Source: Ectobius pallidus
Taxonomy: Eukaryota > Arthropoda > Insecta > Blattodea > Ectobiidae
Assembly: GCA_964059195.1 (NCBI GenBank)
Contig: CAXKWD010000009.1
Span: forward strand, 151,912,778-151,976,777
Length of the DNA: 64,000 nucleotides
Reading direction: 5' to 3'
The notes under the pieces: model-generated
The model's input: the letters and a program-made list of their open reading frames with translations, nothing else
What the model was told of the DNA's origin: nothing
Database searches by the model: none
Translations under genes and position numbers: made by a program
Part shown: piece by piece, positions 39,087 through 53,300 of the stretch
Position numbering within the stretch: position 1 is the stretch's first letter
Layout of the letters: the number at the start of each line of letters is the position of its first letter

Positions 39087-40036
39087 GATAGACCAGACCT
39101 GCCTACAAAGCAGTGAAGTAGTATATATAACTCAAAATGGCAATTTTTTTAGTTAGTGACTTCTGCCGTGAGGTCAGCCATCAGTGGTAAGCAGTTAGAG
39201 GAGAGAGATTCTATCTAGTGCTGGCTAGTTCAGGTTTTAGATCGTTGGCATAGAAAGCTGAAGGTCATGGGCTCGATTCCCAGTGTCAGAGGGATTTTCC
39301 TAAATTATTGTATTGTTGCATCTTTCCACTGATGTCCTTAGCTGAGTCTTTAAACAAAGTGAATAATGTGGGAGCTGATCTGTGCTTTGTAGTGAAAACA
39401 ACACATTTTCCAAGTTTATAACCTTTATATAAAGAATGTTTTCATATCATACTTACCGTAGTGTTGTATACATGATATTCTTCAATGTTTTGATCACTTT
39501 TTGGCCTATAAGCCCCTCGTGCGGTGTTACTTGAGTATGACAATCAAATATTTTAGTTGCAATTGAATCAAATTGTAGGTAAGCCATACAGCCACATTAA
39601 TGCCAGTCTGTCCCTGTATTCATATAGACATTGTGTGGCTGCGATGGCACTGAGTGACTGTGTAGGGCCGTCGTGCTCGCTGCCTTGTATGTCTCCGCAC
39701 TTAATGTCATTAATAATAATGATCTCTATTTTTTCCAGCATGTATAAATAACATTGTGATCTCTCAATCAAGTCCATCCTCTACAACATCTCTCACATGT
39801 TTCTCTCTAATGCTAATACTACTCCAGTTGCCTGTTAACTGTTTCTTAAGTCTGTCCAAAGATCGATTGATCGTCCTTCTTGACTTCAAAATGATTCCAA
39901 TGCTCTTCTTTCCCAGTTACTATGGGACCACCTGCAATTGATTTCAAATTTTCACATTAAAGTATTAGCAAAAACTGGCACATTGTTAGCACTAAAAATC
40001 CTCGTAACTCTTTGGTCTTTATCAGGTATGTGAGGT

Positions 40037-40039
40037 TAT

Positions 40040-40113
<74 letters not shown>

Positions 40114-40123
40114 TAATAACAAC

Positions 40124-40168
<45 letters not shown>

Positions 40169-40174
40169 AACAAC

Positions 40175-40228
<54 letters not shown>
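40037..40228. repeat. TAA microsatellite, about 190 bp
   Basis: A nearly uninterrupted run of taa/aat units with two short interruptions (gataataacaacaat). Its long open translation is an artefact of simple sequence. Confidence 0.95.
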
Positions 40229-40361
40229 TCGTTTACTTATCCTGGCAGAGCTAAGGCCATTTGGCCTTCTCTTCCACTTTGCACAGTCAAAAAATTACAA
40301 TTAAAAATACAATTACCTATAGTTAAATATAAGACAGTTGAACCTAAAACTAAATTAATTT

Positions 40362-40944
40362 CAGTGGTACCTCGAGATACGAGTGCCCTAACATACGAGT
40401 TATTTGAGATACGAGCTGTCGAGCAAGCGAAGTTTTGTTTTGAAATACGAGCGAAATTTGAGATACGAGGAACGGCCAGCTGCGACGCTACACACGGCCC
40501 ACCAGTTTACTGCGCCTCGTGCGTCTCGCGCATTATCCCACGTATTCCCCCAGTGTGCTTGTTGACCTCACTGTCGAAGCATCTTTGCTAAGTTTTTCTA
40601 GAGCTTTGCGCTTTTTGTGCATTTACATACTCTATCACATTTCTTTTTATAACCATGGGTTCGAAGAAAGTGTAACAAATATGTATGTACACTTTATAAA
40701 ATCAATTTTTTTTTTGCTTTACATTCTCGTTTATTATGTTTTTATACAATATTTGTCATTTATAAATACATTTTTCTTATTCAAAAACACGTAACAAAAA
40801 CAATTGGGGGTAGCATTTTTGGGGCTGGAACGGATTAATGGCATTTCAATTAATTTCAATGGGGAAAATTGCTTTGAGATACGAGCAAATTGACATACGA
40901 GCAAGGTACGGAACGAATTAAACTCGTATCTCGAGGTATCACTG
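40362..40944. mobile_element. Pogo/Tigger-like non-autonomous element
   Basis: Inverted termini CAGTGGTACCTCGAGATACG and CGTATCTCGAGGTATCACTG, TA at the right flank (left flank TT, probably mutated). Further cgagatacgag-type motifs recur inside both ends. The CAGTG start and TA target fit the Tc1/mariner-pogo group; no transposase is present. Confidence 0.65.
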
Positions 40945-42227
40945 TACATTAAGTTTCAAGATAATCCTGAATACAAAATTACATTGATAATTTCCTAAAT
41001 TACGCCCTAAGGAAATTTTTGGGCTTAAGACAAAAACAAAAAATTTAAATAACATTATCCTGAATTGAAACGAGGTATAGAATTAATGGTAAAACATTCT
41101 CTCATTGGTTGGGACTAAATGTATGAGGTAGCCAATCAGAAGTCATATCCCCCTGACCTGTAACAGTCTATGTATTCTCCACTTTTGGTTTATTGTGTAA
41201 GCAGTTAACAATGGTAACTGAAGTGCTATTGGACATGAACTGAGTTAATAAATTTAAATATGATAAGCAATATTATCTCCCATGTCTATTTTGTATTCTC
41301 TCTTTTCCAATGTTTCATCTTTATAACATCTTCCTTTTGTAACAAGTATTCATTAATAAATATCTTCAAAACTAAAATTCATCGTGTCCAGCTAATGGAA
41401 TATTATCAACCCTATTCTGTGCGAAGTCCATCCAATCATCCTTCGCAAATCCTACTTCCCTAAAAATTAATTCTAATATTGTCCTCCCACCTATGTCTAG
41501 ATCTTCCACGTGGTCTCTTCCCTTCAGGTCTCCCAATCAATACTTTTGAGATATATCTTTCCTCCCCCATTTCCTCCTCCATGATTTAATTACTCTTACT
41601 ATATCCGATGATGCGTTACAGGTTATGAAGTTCGTCATTATGCAGTTTTCATCTCTCTTAGGTCTTTATTTGTGTGGTGAGGAAAACTGAGAGCTTTTGC
41701 AGCCTCACATCATAATACTAATTCTTTCTAGTGGGCAAAGCTTCTGACTGTTAATGATGAGGTTCTAGGTTCGATTCCTTCTCTAGCCTAGAGGAATATT
41801 ATTTTTCATAGGTAAGTTCACCTGGTCGAGATGGTCTCCCCCAGCTATTGCATTCATAAACAACAGATATAGCATATGGCAACATCCTGCTAAAGGTAGT
41901 GTGGCTACTTCTAAACTATGAAAATGGAGGACATAGACAAAAACTTATGAAGCAAGATGTTTGTTGCATGCTCGAAATAGGCATTGAACGTCACAGCCAA
42001 AGTGCCTCGTCTCATATCATCAGTTGAAAAAATGGGGTTACATTTCCACCACGCCAGGAAGGGAAAAGCATAATAATGGAGCTTAAAAAAATAAAATAAA
42101 TAAATTTAAAAATTGGTGAATATTCGCTCATTCTGAATTCCATTCAAAAATTGCGCTTTGTTCTGTTTCCTATCGACAGAAGTAGTATCGATATATTGCT
42201 AGCAAGCTTTTGTCTGTCGATGTGCCA

Positions 42228-44062
42228 TGTAGATGTAGATGTAGATGTAGATGTCTCGTTCTGTAGATCCTGTGTTGAGCAGGGCTCAAGGATATAGAAC
42301 ACGTCAGATAAAAACATACATGCATGTTATAAAAAAGATACAAGAATTGTTATGTCACACTTACTCAAGCTGAAAAGAAATCATCCATATTGTAGAAGGT
42401 GTGAGTTACTAAATATTGCTTCAGAGCTCTTTTGAAAGATTTGCATTTGCTTTTAATACATAGTGATTTAATCTCTTTTGGAAGGTTATTGTATATTTGT
42501 ATTGCGGAATAATAAGCACCTTTCTGAAAAAGTTTTAATGAGTTAGCTGGTCTATGTAAATCATTCATGTTTCTAGTAGTACGCCCGTGTATACTGTGAT
42601 TACTTTGAAATTTATCAATATTATCTACCATGTAACACATAACAGAGTATATATACTCTCCGGTGAGAGTGAGGACTTTTAATTTTTCAAAAAGCGGTTT
42701 ACAAGATTCTCGTTTTTTCTTTCCACATATTATTCTTATTGCTCGCTTCTGTAATCTAAATATTTTTTCCCTATGTGCCGAGTTACCCCAAAAAATGATT
42801 CCGTACCTCATAACAGAGTGAAAATATGCAAAATATACCGTGAGTAATGCGTCCTGTTGTAATATATCATTCAAAGTTCGTAGCGCAAAACATGCTGAAC
42901 TTAGCTTAGAACTTATCATTACAATGTGTTTCTTCCAGTCAAGATTTTGGTCAATTTGTAGTCCTAAGAATTTTATGTTGCTAGTTTCCTCTATGATTTG
43001 TGTTTGATAATTGATTACAATGTTTGAGATATATCTATTTTTTGTTCTAAATTGAATAAAGTGGGTCTTATCAATATTAAGTGACATTTTATTAGCTAGA
43101 AACCAAGTATTTAATTCGTGAAAAGTCTTTGTAGCTAGTCTTGCTAAATCTTCTTGTGACTTTCCTGTTACGAGTACACTAGTATCATCTGCAAAAAGCA
43201 ATGCCTTTGATTCGTCACTTAAGTTATCTGGTAAGTCATTGATGAAAATTAAAAAGAGCAAAGGTCCCAGTATCGATCCCTGAGGTACTCCATTTTTAAC
43301 AGTCCCTAATTTTGATTCATTTCCATTTATTATTACCTTTTGAGTTCTATCAGACAGGTATGATTTGAACCACTTTAGTGTTATATTATCCAACCTATAG
43401 TGTTTCAGTTTTTGAAGTAGAATTTCATGATTTATACAGTCAAACGCCTTAGCTAGGTCACAAAAAATTCCTAGGGCATGTTTCTTTTTATCTAACGCTT
43501 CCAATATTTCTGTAGTGAGTTGAAATGTAGCATTATCAGTGGACATGCCACTTCTAAATCCAAACTGAGATGGTGTAAGAATGTTATTCAAATTAAGATA
43601 GTGTATTAAGCGGTTGTACATAACTTTTTCAAAAACTTTTGAAAATGAGGTTAGGAGTGATATAGGTCTATAATTTGATGGAACATTTTTGTCGCCTTTC
43701 TTAAAGAGGGGCTTAACAATAGCATGCTTTAGTCTTATTGGAAATATTCCACTTTTTAACGAACAATTACAAATATGACTAAGAGGTTTACTAATTTCAG
43801 ATGAGCAGCTTTTTAACAACTTATTACTTATCTCATCCCATCCAGAAGAGTTTTTGCTTTTGAGTGACTTGATTATATTTTCAATTTCTCTAGAGGAAGT
43901 TAATTTGATTTGAAATGCATGGTTCTGGACTATAGGTGTTTTAAGTAGGTCTGCTGCATTAATGCTAATATTAGTTGTAGGAATACATTTCTCTGCAATG
44001 TTTATAAGGTTTATCAGGTCTTGCAACTCAACAAGTTGCACGACGGTTTTGTTTATCATTGT
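42228..44062 (-). mobile_element. Non-LTR retrotransposon (Jockey/CR1-group), 5'-truncated, RT frame open
   Basis: The minus frame 42365-44059 is open for 564 codons. It shows the RT landmarks in order: WDEISNKLLK, FKKGDKNVPSNYRPISLL, GIFCDLAKAFDCINHEIL, NGVPQGSILGPLLFLIFIND and LLFADDTSVL (catalytic FADD), then WGNSAHREKIFRLQKRAIRI. The endonuclease domain is absent and an in-frame TAG sits just upstream, consistent with 5' truncation. The 3' end runs into a TGTAGA-type microsatellite (42228-42253) that probably serves as its tail. The open frame suggests a recent insertion, but it is not autonomous. It points away from Snr1. Confidence 0.88.
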
Positions 44063-44240
44063 CTATTTTGGATTTGTTGAGTTATTTAATGATAATTATT
44101 AATTAAATTGACTGCATTACTCTATCTACTATGCTCAGTGCATTTTAAATGAAGATCGTAAATCTGAAATATGCTCGAAAATTGACAAGGGACGCTGTAG
44201 GACGGTTGGCAGTATCTAGGCTTGTAGTTCGGGTGAAAAC

Positions 44241-44321
44241 ATGGCGATCCGCACGTATGGTGATAAACCGATAAGTTTTCAAGTGGAAGAAAATGGAGAA
44301 TATTATTGTATTGGCTCGGAG
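44241..44321 (+). CDS. Snr1: Snr1 exon 1
   Basis: 27 codons from ATG in context gaaaacATGG, reading [20 protein letters not shown] and ending IGSE; donor gtatgt. A truncated LINE ends about 180 bp upstream, so the core promoter is confined to, or overlaps, that short space. Confidence 0.93.
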
Positions 44322-47300
44322 GTATGTATATTATACGTTGCAGTAATTACTGTAGATCATTGATGTAATGTCGTTTGGTAAGCAAAATGTTGGAATAATT
44401 GTGTAGCCTATAGCGTAGATTCAGCCTACAGTAGGCATACTTGCCGGTCGTTTCGTCATAATTTGTTGTCACACAAATAACGCATATTACAGTGGGGAAG
44501 CCGTATATTGCATTATAAATCCACGTAATCATTAATCAAAGGCAGGCCCCCATGAAATGCGAGGGGGCCTTTTACCTACCTATAAGCTTGTATATTTCCG
44601 GTCGAACTCACTTTACAGCCAATATTAATTCCTTCGCAACGAATGCATAATATCAATTTCGTAGTTCGTAACCAATCAAGGCTCATTCCTAAATTTTTGA
44701 CACTTTATGAGCCTGAGAGTTGTGCTGTTCAGTATGTTTTTAAACTCTGCGCATTCTCCTGTGCATTACATCGCAAGCATTCTTAAATACATTCCCATTT
44801 CCAGCGCATTAAATGCGATGTTCAGTCATATCCATCGGTCTTGAGTGCCAATGGAACCGATAGTGTATTTAAAACAATTGTGGAAAGATAGATTTAGGCC
44901 GCGCATCAGCCAAGCTCTACCCACTGGCTGCTTCCCCTCGCTTCTGAGCCTTGCGCGTGCGCACCTCACTAATGGAGGTCTACCCTTCATCATTCTTAGG
45001 TTTATAGGTACACAGACACTACATCTGACAGGAAATCTTTGAATGTAATTTATGTAGGCCTACTTTCCATTTACGGTACATAAAAGCAGCTAGGTAGCCT
45101 TTGAAATGTATGCCTTTCTTCCAATTGGTGCAAGGTGTTTAAAGTTTTAAATACGACTGGTTTCACCTCTTAATCAATTCCTTGAACAAAAGGAGGATTG
45201 GATAAAAAATTCATTCTGGACTGAGTCCACATTTAGGCCTACTCTGACTCTCACAACAGAAATGTTTTTAATGTATTTAATTATTCACAACCCCAATCTT
45301 GTGTACTGCTTCTCTACCTCCATCATTAAATTTACTATTGTCTTGCGTTTTATTCCCCCCCCCAATGCTTATATAAACCGTCAGTGTTGATGATACTATA
45401 AAGGATACCCTAGGCAGGTTGTTATTTTTATTATTTGTAAGTTGTATTTTAATTATATAGGCTTATGGATTATTGTAGTTAATAGCTTGTTTTCTTCTTA
45501 CGCCACAGGTGGGGAATTACTTGCGGTTATTCCGTGGGTCCCTCTACAAGAAGTACCCTGGAATGTATCGGAGGAGTATCACCAATGATGAAAGAAAGAA
45601 ACTCGTTGAACTTGGTTGGTAACTCTTACTACGCAGCATGATTGTATTTTTATATTTTCCAGTAGAAAGTAAGTAGGCCTAGTTTATGTTTACAGTTGAA
45701 GAAAGCCAGGAGCGCACTTGTAATATGTTTTTACTTTAAGTTCAAAATAGTAAACAAGTATCACTGTGCCAAACCATACCACTTGGAGATTTACCCGACG
45801 CACGGAATGTGGGTTTGATATAGCCTATTCCACTGTTCCCGTGATCTCAGTAGTATTGTACTACCCACATGCGATTTCTTGGGCGCTTGGATACCTAGTC
45901 CTTATTCGGTAGGTTTTGTTCAGTTCTGTAAGCAGAGCTGACAACATTGACATCTAGTGGGTTCAGTATTAAGCTATCATTTTTTTTCTCAGGATCCTTA
46001 TTTACTGTTGACATTGCCTTTTCTAACGAAAGGAAGCCGCCCGACCATGCAATGAATAAGAAATTACTCTCATTTTGCAATGTTGGCATTTTCTTTTTAA
46101 ATGTTGTTCATTATTCATTAATTTCAGTTCGCCAACCCTACAAGAGCTATACATTACTTACAATAAACACAAAGCAAAAGTTGTAGTTCGACCATTGTTC
46201 CTTGTTTTAACTTAAAGTGGAAACAGAATGGCATGGAATGCAGTGTCCTCTTTTATATTTGGTTGTAGAATAACTCTAGAATATGGCCGTATTCTGCTTA
46301 CTTTGATTGAGATTAATAGGAAAAATAATTCTATGTTATTGTGTTCTTCAAAACCCCTGGAATCCATATATAAGCACATTTTTCTTGTATGAGTTTTGTA
46401 AATACAAGTTAAATCACTAAAATTATCCTAAAATGGCATGTTCAGCAATTCTCATTGCACGCAAGTGTTCTGTGCTATTACAGGAGTGCAATTGTTCGTA
46501 GCCAATGGGAATGTTGGTGAGCAAGCTAGGGCCTGCGTAACCCCTTGGGCTATACCATGGCACACTACTCAGGCGAGAAGGGGATGTGACGTCAAAAGGC
46601 TGTTTGTGTAATTCCTATTCACGTTACATAGTTACTGGTACTCAGAAAATTGGCAACTTAACGATTTTATAAGAGACTATTTTATGATTTTTAGAACCTA
46701 TTTTCTATTTTTTAGAGCCTATTTTAGGTACCTAAAACAGCATTTTTAGCGACCTAAAAGTCCAGAGTCTAATTACAATAGTGTAACTGTTTTATGATAA
46801 CCTGCCTTTTTTTTTGTGAGGTACAGGGCATGAAATGGGTGGGGAAATGTTTTCTTCACTTTTACTATTTTTTTTTTTAATACAAAAGCAGTCAGGGAAG
46901 TTTCTGTCCATTAGTTCTGTAACAAAACTTTTGTTCGGTTATTTTATTAGCCTGTAAATTCCGAGATGACCAACAGTTTGTAAGATTAAAATAATTAATT
47001 TAAAATCTAATTGGCAATGTAATTTGAAATCAAATTAATAATATACAGTAATTGCATGTGTTCAGATTCATTTTAGCCTTCTCGACCAATAAAAATGCTG
47101 CATTTTAACATTTAAATGATTTGTTACAAAGATATTTCAACATTTAATTATTTCCTTTCACCCGTATCAAAGTGTAATGCAATTTAGTCACTTCTGCTCT
47201 TACATCTCGTGATTACGTTTTAAGTTAAAAAAGGAATTTAATTTGTTTATATTTATTCAAAAATAGTCGAATATTTAAAACACTTTTAGCTCACTTTATT

Positions 47301-50300
47301 CGACTATTTTTTTAATAATTAGTATAGTTTCACTGTCTAAAAAACTTCATTTCTAAACTTTGTTTATATTTATTAAGAACTGACATTTCTAGTTTTAGGC
47401 ACATCATGATCTAGTAAATTAGGCTCCAGTTCACTAAAACAGGCTGCTGAATTCCTGTGGAATAGCTTTTATCACTGATATATAATCTTTTTGTTGTGGG
47501 TTAGGTGGAAATTCTCTATAGTTCTCTCTTAAATCTGTATTATTGTATGGAATGAAGTAAGTCTCCAATAAAGCTAGAATTGTTGTGGAAATATGTGCTA
47601 AGATTTTAGTAATTTTTTTTTCTACAGGACAAGCCACCACTACACCCCCCTTTGAGATTCCATAAATAACGCTGACTATAAACAGTTGTCGCATCACACG
47701 CTGCATCTTGGAGGAACATGACCGATGCATTTATTTGTTGAGAAAATACTGGAAATTATCAATATATCCCTTTAAATAAAACTATTTTTTGTTGCCATCC
47801 TATTCTTAGATAAGATAATTCCTAGCACAAAATAGACGGCCATATTCTAGGCTTATAGGCTTACATCATTCTGAATTTTCATAACTAATTTTTTTTAGTA
47901 TTTAATAAAGGTTTGAGTCAGCACGTGTTGGCATCCAGCGTGTCGCTGCTGAGAGCTTCGGAAGTGGAAGACATTATCGATGGCAATGATGAGAAGTACA
48001 AAGCTGTTTCTGTGCACTCTTCTGAGCCCCCGGTGCCGAGGTAAGTGCAGCTCAGACATCACATAGTCCCGGCTTCCACCTCGGTGCAACACAACCAACA
48101 TCACTGTTTATGTGTTTGCAGGGAAGGCAAGTCGAAGAAGAGCATGCCATGGGTGCCGTCTCTGCCCAACAGTTCACATCTGGACGCTGTACCCCAGGCC
48201 ACACCTATCAACAGAAACCGGGTGAACAACAAGAAAGTCCGCACATTTCCTCTCTGGTAAATATTACTGAAAACATTCCCAGGCTTCTAACCAGATGGTC
48301 ACTTGGATAAATTCCGACGTATCGGGGCCAGTCTGAGGCTCCATGAAGTGCTAGGACTGGCTAACGACATCCGGATTGAACAAAAAGTTTGAGGAATGAA
48401 GTGAGGGCCAGTTGATATGGGGTTGGGGTCTAGAAAATGAGTGGTTAGAAGCCTGAGGAAATATTCTGTAATTGTTTGCAGTGGACAAAATCTATCTGCC
48501 CCTGTCTTGGTTTGTTTCAGTTTTGACGACACAGATCCATCAACAATTCATGAGAACTCCTCACAAGTGGAGTTGTTGGTTCCAATCCGGCTCGACATGG
48601 AGATCGAGGGGCAGAAGTTACGAGACACCTTCACATGGAACAAGAATGGTATGGCTGCACGTCCTCGTGTAATTAATGCATTGCATTCTGGTTGTAGGAA
48701 GTGACATTGAGGTTATGTGTTCCAGAGAGCTTGATCACGCCAGAGCAGTTTGCTGAAGTCCTCTGCGATGACCTGGATCTGAATCCCCTTACTTTTGTGC
48801 CTGCAATTGCTCAAGCCATTCGTCAACAGATTGACGGTTTTCCAACAGACACTATTATTGAAGAAAACAGTGATCAACGTGTCATCATCAAAGTAAGTGT
48901 TTACATCATCATAGAAGCATTTCTTTTAGTCAACTTTATTGGCAGTCATAAACGTCAAGCAAGATGAAAGATATGAATGTAGAAATAATACACTACTTCA
49001 CTAGATGTTCAGACTAACCTGGAGTACAGCCATTTCATAAATACGGGTGGGACATTCTAGGAAATTATATAAACTATTTTTGTTTATTACATATCATAGA
49101 TAATAAAGTAGAATTGGTTCTTCACATTCTGTAAAATTTACAATGCCTTCTCCTCCACACTGCATGCAAAGCATTACTTAAAACTTATTTTAAATATTTT
49201 AAATTTGTTTTTCAAAATCTATTACGGGTGGGACATAATTGGGATACTGATTTTAATGATGCAAAACAAAAGCTCATTTTCTTTTCTGCTATTACTGTTA
49301 GGGTCTTAATGTTGTTGTTAATAAACTGTTTCCAGGTTGTCAGAACATTTATTTAACTCATCAATAATAATTTAACAAAACTATCACTGTTACGGGTGGG
49401 ACAAAAATTCCCTTGTTTGTTATTTTACATAGTAATTAACCACACATATTTTTTGAAGTTAATCTTATACCAAATTGTACCTTAAGATGCATATTTTCTC
49501 AAATGAAAATGGACATAGCTGATTACTCTTGACTACTTGGTATTAAAGAGTGTTAAAAACATGCTAAAAATGGCAAAAAAAGTAACTCAATGCAATAAAG
49601 AAGTAAATCGACAGATTTTACACATGAAACCACTTCAGATACACCTAAGTCCTTAAAATTCAGAGAATTTGAGGTTTTAAACTTATTTTTGACCACCCAA
49701 TTACAATAATTTTATAACTTCTCTCTTTGAGGGAAAAATTCCCATATTTTATGAAATGGCTGAGTACCGTATTGGCCCGAATATAAGACGATGTTTTTTC
49801 CCAGAAAATGTGCTTTTAAAAACTATACTCGTCTTATACGCGCACCCTAAGACTCAACAACTCCCCAATCATGAATGCAGCTGTGCACGTGTATAGCGGC
49901 CGGGGATCCCCACGCAAATGGCGTGCGTCCGATCCAAGGTCAAAGTCGCGCGGAAATTACCGAATTTTACCGAACTTTATTGTTCCCGAATTCGTGCTTC
50001 TCCTTGTACTGCCGTGTACTGCACTGCTTGGCATCTCTATTCTCTATGCATAATGCTTTGTTTGACCACCAACATGGCAGATCATGTGGAAAAGAAAGCA
50101 TCTTCATTGTCTCAATGCGTAAATAAGGACGAGAGAAGAAGTTACGACATGAACTTCAAACTTCTGTTTTATGTGAAGCAAAATGTACTAATAAGCTATT
50201 TTATTTATTTTTTCGTAACTACCCTTCAAAAATTCAGGGTCGTCTTATATTCGAGCTCGTCTTATTTTCGGGCCAATACGGTAGTTTCGGGATTATGCCT

Positions 50301-53300
50301 TTATCCCATTTTCAACGTACTCCAACTGCCGGTTCTGCAGTTCACCCTCATGTGGACATCCTGTGAACTACTTAATTAGGTCATCCTCCATTGCTATTTC
50401 GAAGTTCATTAGATGATCTGCATTTTTCTGGATAAAGATCTTCTCCCAGACTCTAAGTTCATTATGTCCATGTGCGCACTTAACCAACTTACGTTCTTGT
50501 TCAACTTCATGGTCCAACTGCACAAGCATATGACATGGAGCATATTTCATTTGTTTCAGTTGAACATCCACGTTGGCAACACGTCGCTAGTGGATCAAGT
50601 CGAGTGGGATATGAGCGAGAAAGACAACAATCCCGAGCAGTTTGCGATGAAGCTGTGTGCGGAGTTGGGGCTGGGTGGAGAGTTTGTGACAGCTATAGCG
50701 TACAGTATTCGTGGCCAACTGAGCTGGCATCAGAGAACGTATGCATTCAGGTATGTAGCGCACGTATTGTAACTTATTGCTGTCTAGAGGATCTATGATT
50801 ATAACAATGTTTCACGGCTGTTCACATTCAGAAGAAGAATGGTGACTCCCTCACAGAATGAGATCCTCTCAAGCAAACGCAGTCAAAAAGTAAAAACACT
50901 TTTAACTCCACTGACCGCCAGCCGATGATGGCAGAAACACTCCTGAAACTAGTCCAGTTCAAAAAAAAAATTGATGTAAGTGGAATTAAAAGTGTTTTTA
51001 TTTTTTACTTTTCTTAATATTCAGTATGTTCTACTGTTTACAACACTTCGTTTTAATTTGTTTCAGTACATGGTTTGTCTGTTTTTTATATATGGTTTAA
51101 TTCATATTAGATTTCTGATGAAAATCCTAATGCATTTTTAATTAACTCCATCTGACATTTCCATTAATATCACCTCTTAAAGATCAAAATGAAATATTGT
51201 CAGTTTAAAGTTAAAGTAAAAATATTTTAAAGAAATTGAATTCAGTTACTTTTTATGTTCAGGATTCCTAACGAAGCCTGTTTGGTGCTTTTAATTGCAG
51301 TGAAGCCCCGCTTCCCACAGTGGAGGTTCCGTTCAGGCCGCCATCAGAAGCAGATCAGTGGGCACCGTTCCTGGAAACACTCACAGACGCAGAAATGGAG
51401 AAGAAGATCAGAGACCAGGACCGAAACACAAGGTACACATCACATAAGGGAATGTATTGGGATACAGCACAACCCTGTATCACATTTGTGTTGCCTTGCA
51501 TGTCCTATCTAAGAAAACACTGAATTATCATAATTGGCTGCAAAGTCTATGTTAGTCTGTGAATTGACATTTAAAATGTAAATTTCAATAATTAACCCTT
51601 CATGGGTGGCGATGTTTTGTGGCTGTGGGTGAAAGGCATTTTAAAATAAAAAATCTGATGTGAAAGTCACATAACTTCCTCTGCCCCCCAAAAAAGTTAG
51701 CAGTATTCACATATCAAGACACAATTTTACCCTATTATTATCCTATAAATTCCTCTTCTTTCAATGATGCGACTAAAAGCGCAGGCTAGCCTATATAACA
51801 AACTTTAAAAAAAGAACAAGTGACTGCAGACGTTTATTGAACTTTCCGCCGTAAAGAATAATTTCCGAAATTATCGAATATTTCCCTCAGATACTTCTTT
51901 ACTCTATACCGGGCCAACAATACATCTTTCTCACTTCACATTCTTAAGGCTCGTGTCCACATGAGAGCTGAGAGTGCGAGAAACTCTCGAGAGTTCCATT
52001 TCGGTATGTGGACATGCGTCTGAGAGCACTGTCTGAGAGGTAGCTGAGAGTGGCATTCAGAGAGTCAACTCGCAGGTGGACACGCCTTTGCAATCAATCT
52101 CCGAGAGCAGCTCGCACTATACCAATCTGTTTCGTATAGCTGAGAGTTCTCTGAGAGTGGATAATGTGTATAGGCCTATTATGCCCAACAAGCCATATGA
52201 TAAAATTATTTAATTTGCTTTCAATATTTATTTATATTTTCTAAAAACGAAATCTAAATCCAATAATACGAAAAAATAATAGATTATAATACGGCATCGT
52301 TTAATGTTCATATGTTCATCATGAAATAATGTAGTAAGTTCATAAGGGAATTACTGAACAATAATAAAATTTTTACATTACATTCCTTTATAAAACATAA
52401 TGAAACACTGATAATCTCCATGGTTCACTACTGCGATCATCGATTCCTCTACAGAATATTCTGAGGCGAAGAAGGCTGTAACGGGTGCAGGAACCCTCAT
52501 GTCTGTAGATTGTAGACTACATAGGCCTACGATTCCAAATATTCTGCAAATCGGAGTTTAGAAACACGGCGGCTATAGCGTAATCAGTCTTGATGGTTGT
52601 CTTTGTATTCTTTTGAGGAGACCAAGATGACGTACATGAGTCTATTGCGTATAAAAGTAGACATGTAACAGCGACGCACAAAATGCTTTTGTTCTAGTGC
52701 TAAAGTACCAATCAACAAGGAACACTTTTTTGGCTCTTGGTCTTCGTGGACGCAGAGGATAAATAGTAGACCTATCCGTTCATGTAGATGCACGGAGTTT
52801 AGATTCACAGTTTGATAGGATCACTCTACTCGAATAATTGACATGCTATAAATTAAAAATCACATGCTTGATTCCGGAAAAGCACAAAGTCACAATTATT
52901 TTACATTTAACAAGAATCTCATATCACATTTCAATGTCTTTTTAGTTAATTTGTGGGCCTATCGAATTCACCAATACTTCATGATGTTCTGATGATATTC
53001 TGACAATATTAGATTGTCAAATTCTTCTAAACGCTTAGTAATTAAATGAATGTACTCACTTAAAAGCATTCAGCAAGCCCTTATAAAATGCTTACATTAA
53101 TATTAACAACGAATAATACATTGTTGTGCATCCATCTTGTCCGTAATTGCGAGACGAAAACTCACCCGATTTTGTTTCAAGTGGACACGGTTCTGAGAGT
53201 AATGTCGCGAGTTTTGCTCTCAGCTACTCTCAGGATTCGACTAGCGCTCTCAAGTGGACACACCATCTGAGAGTACTCTCGAGAGTTTCTCGCACTCTCA

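Larger units (their letters stand above)
35573..44240. other. Epac-Snr1 intergenic region
   Basis: 8.7 kb without a recognisable host gene. It contains the Epac 3' UTR, a decayed RTE LINE (36225-36785), a SINE (38703-39086), further tRNA-like SINE scraps (about 38045 and 39240), a TAA microsatellite, a pogo-like element and a LINE with an open RT frame. 37300-38000 and 41100-42200 show nothing assignable. Confidence 0.7.

Noticed and set aside
40110..40304. Small protein rich in isoleucine
   Set aside because: Translation of the TAA microsatellite.
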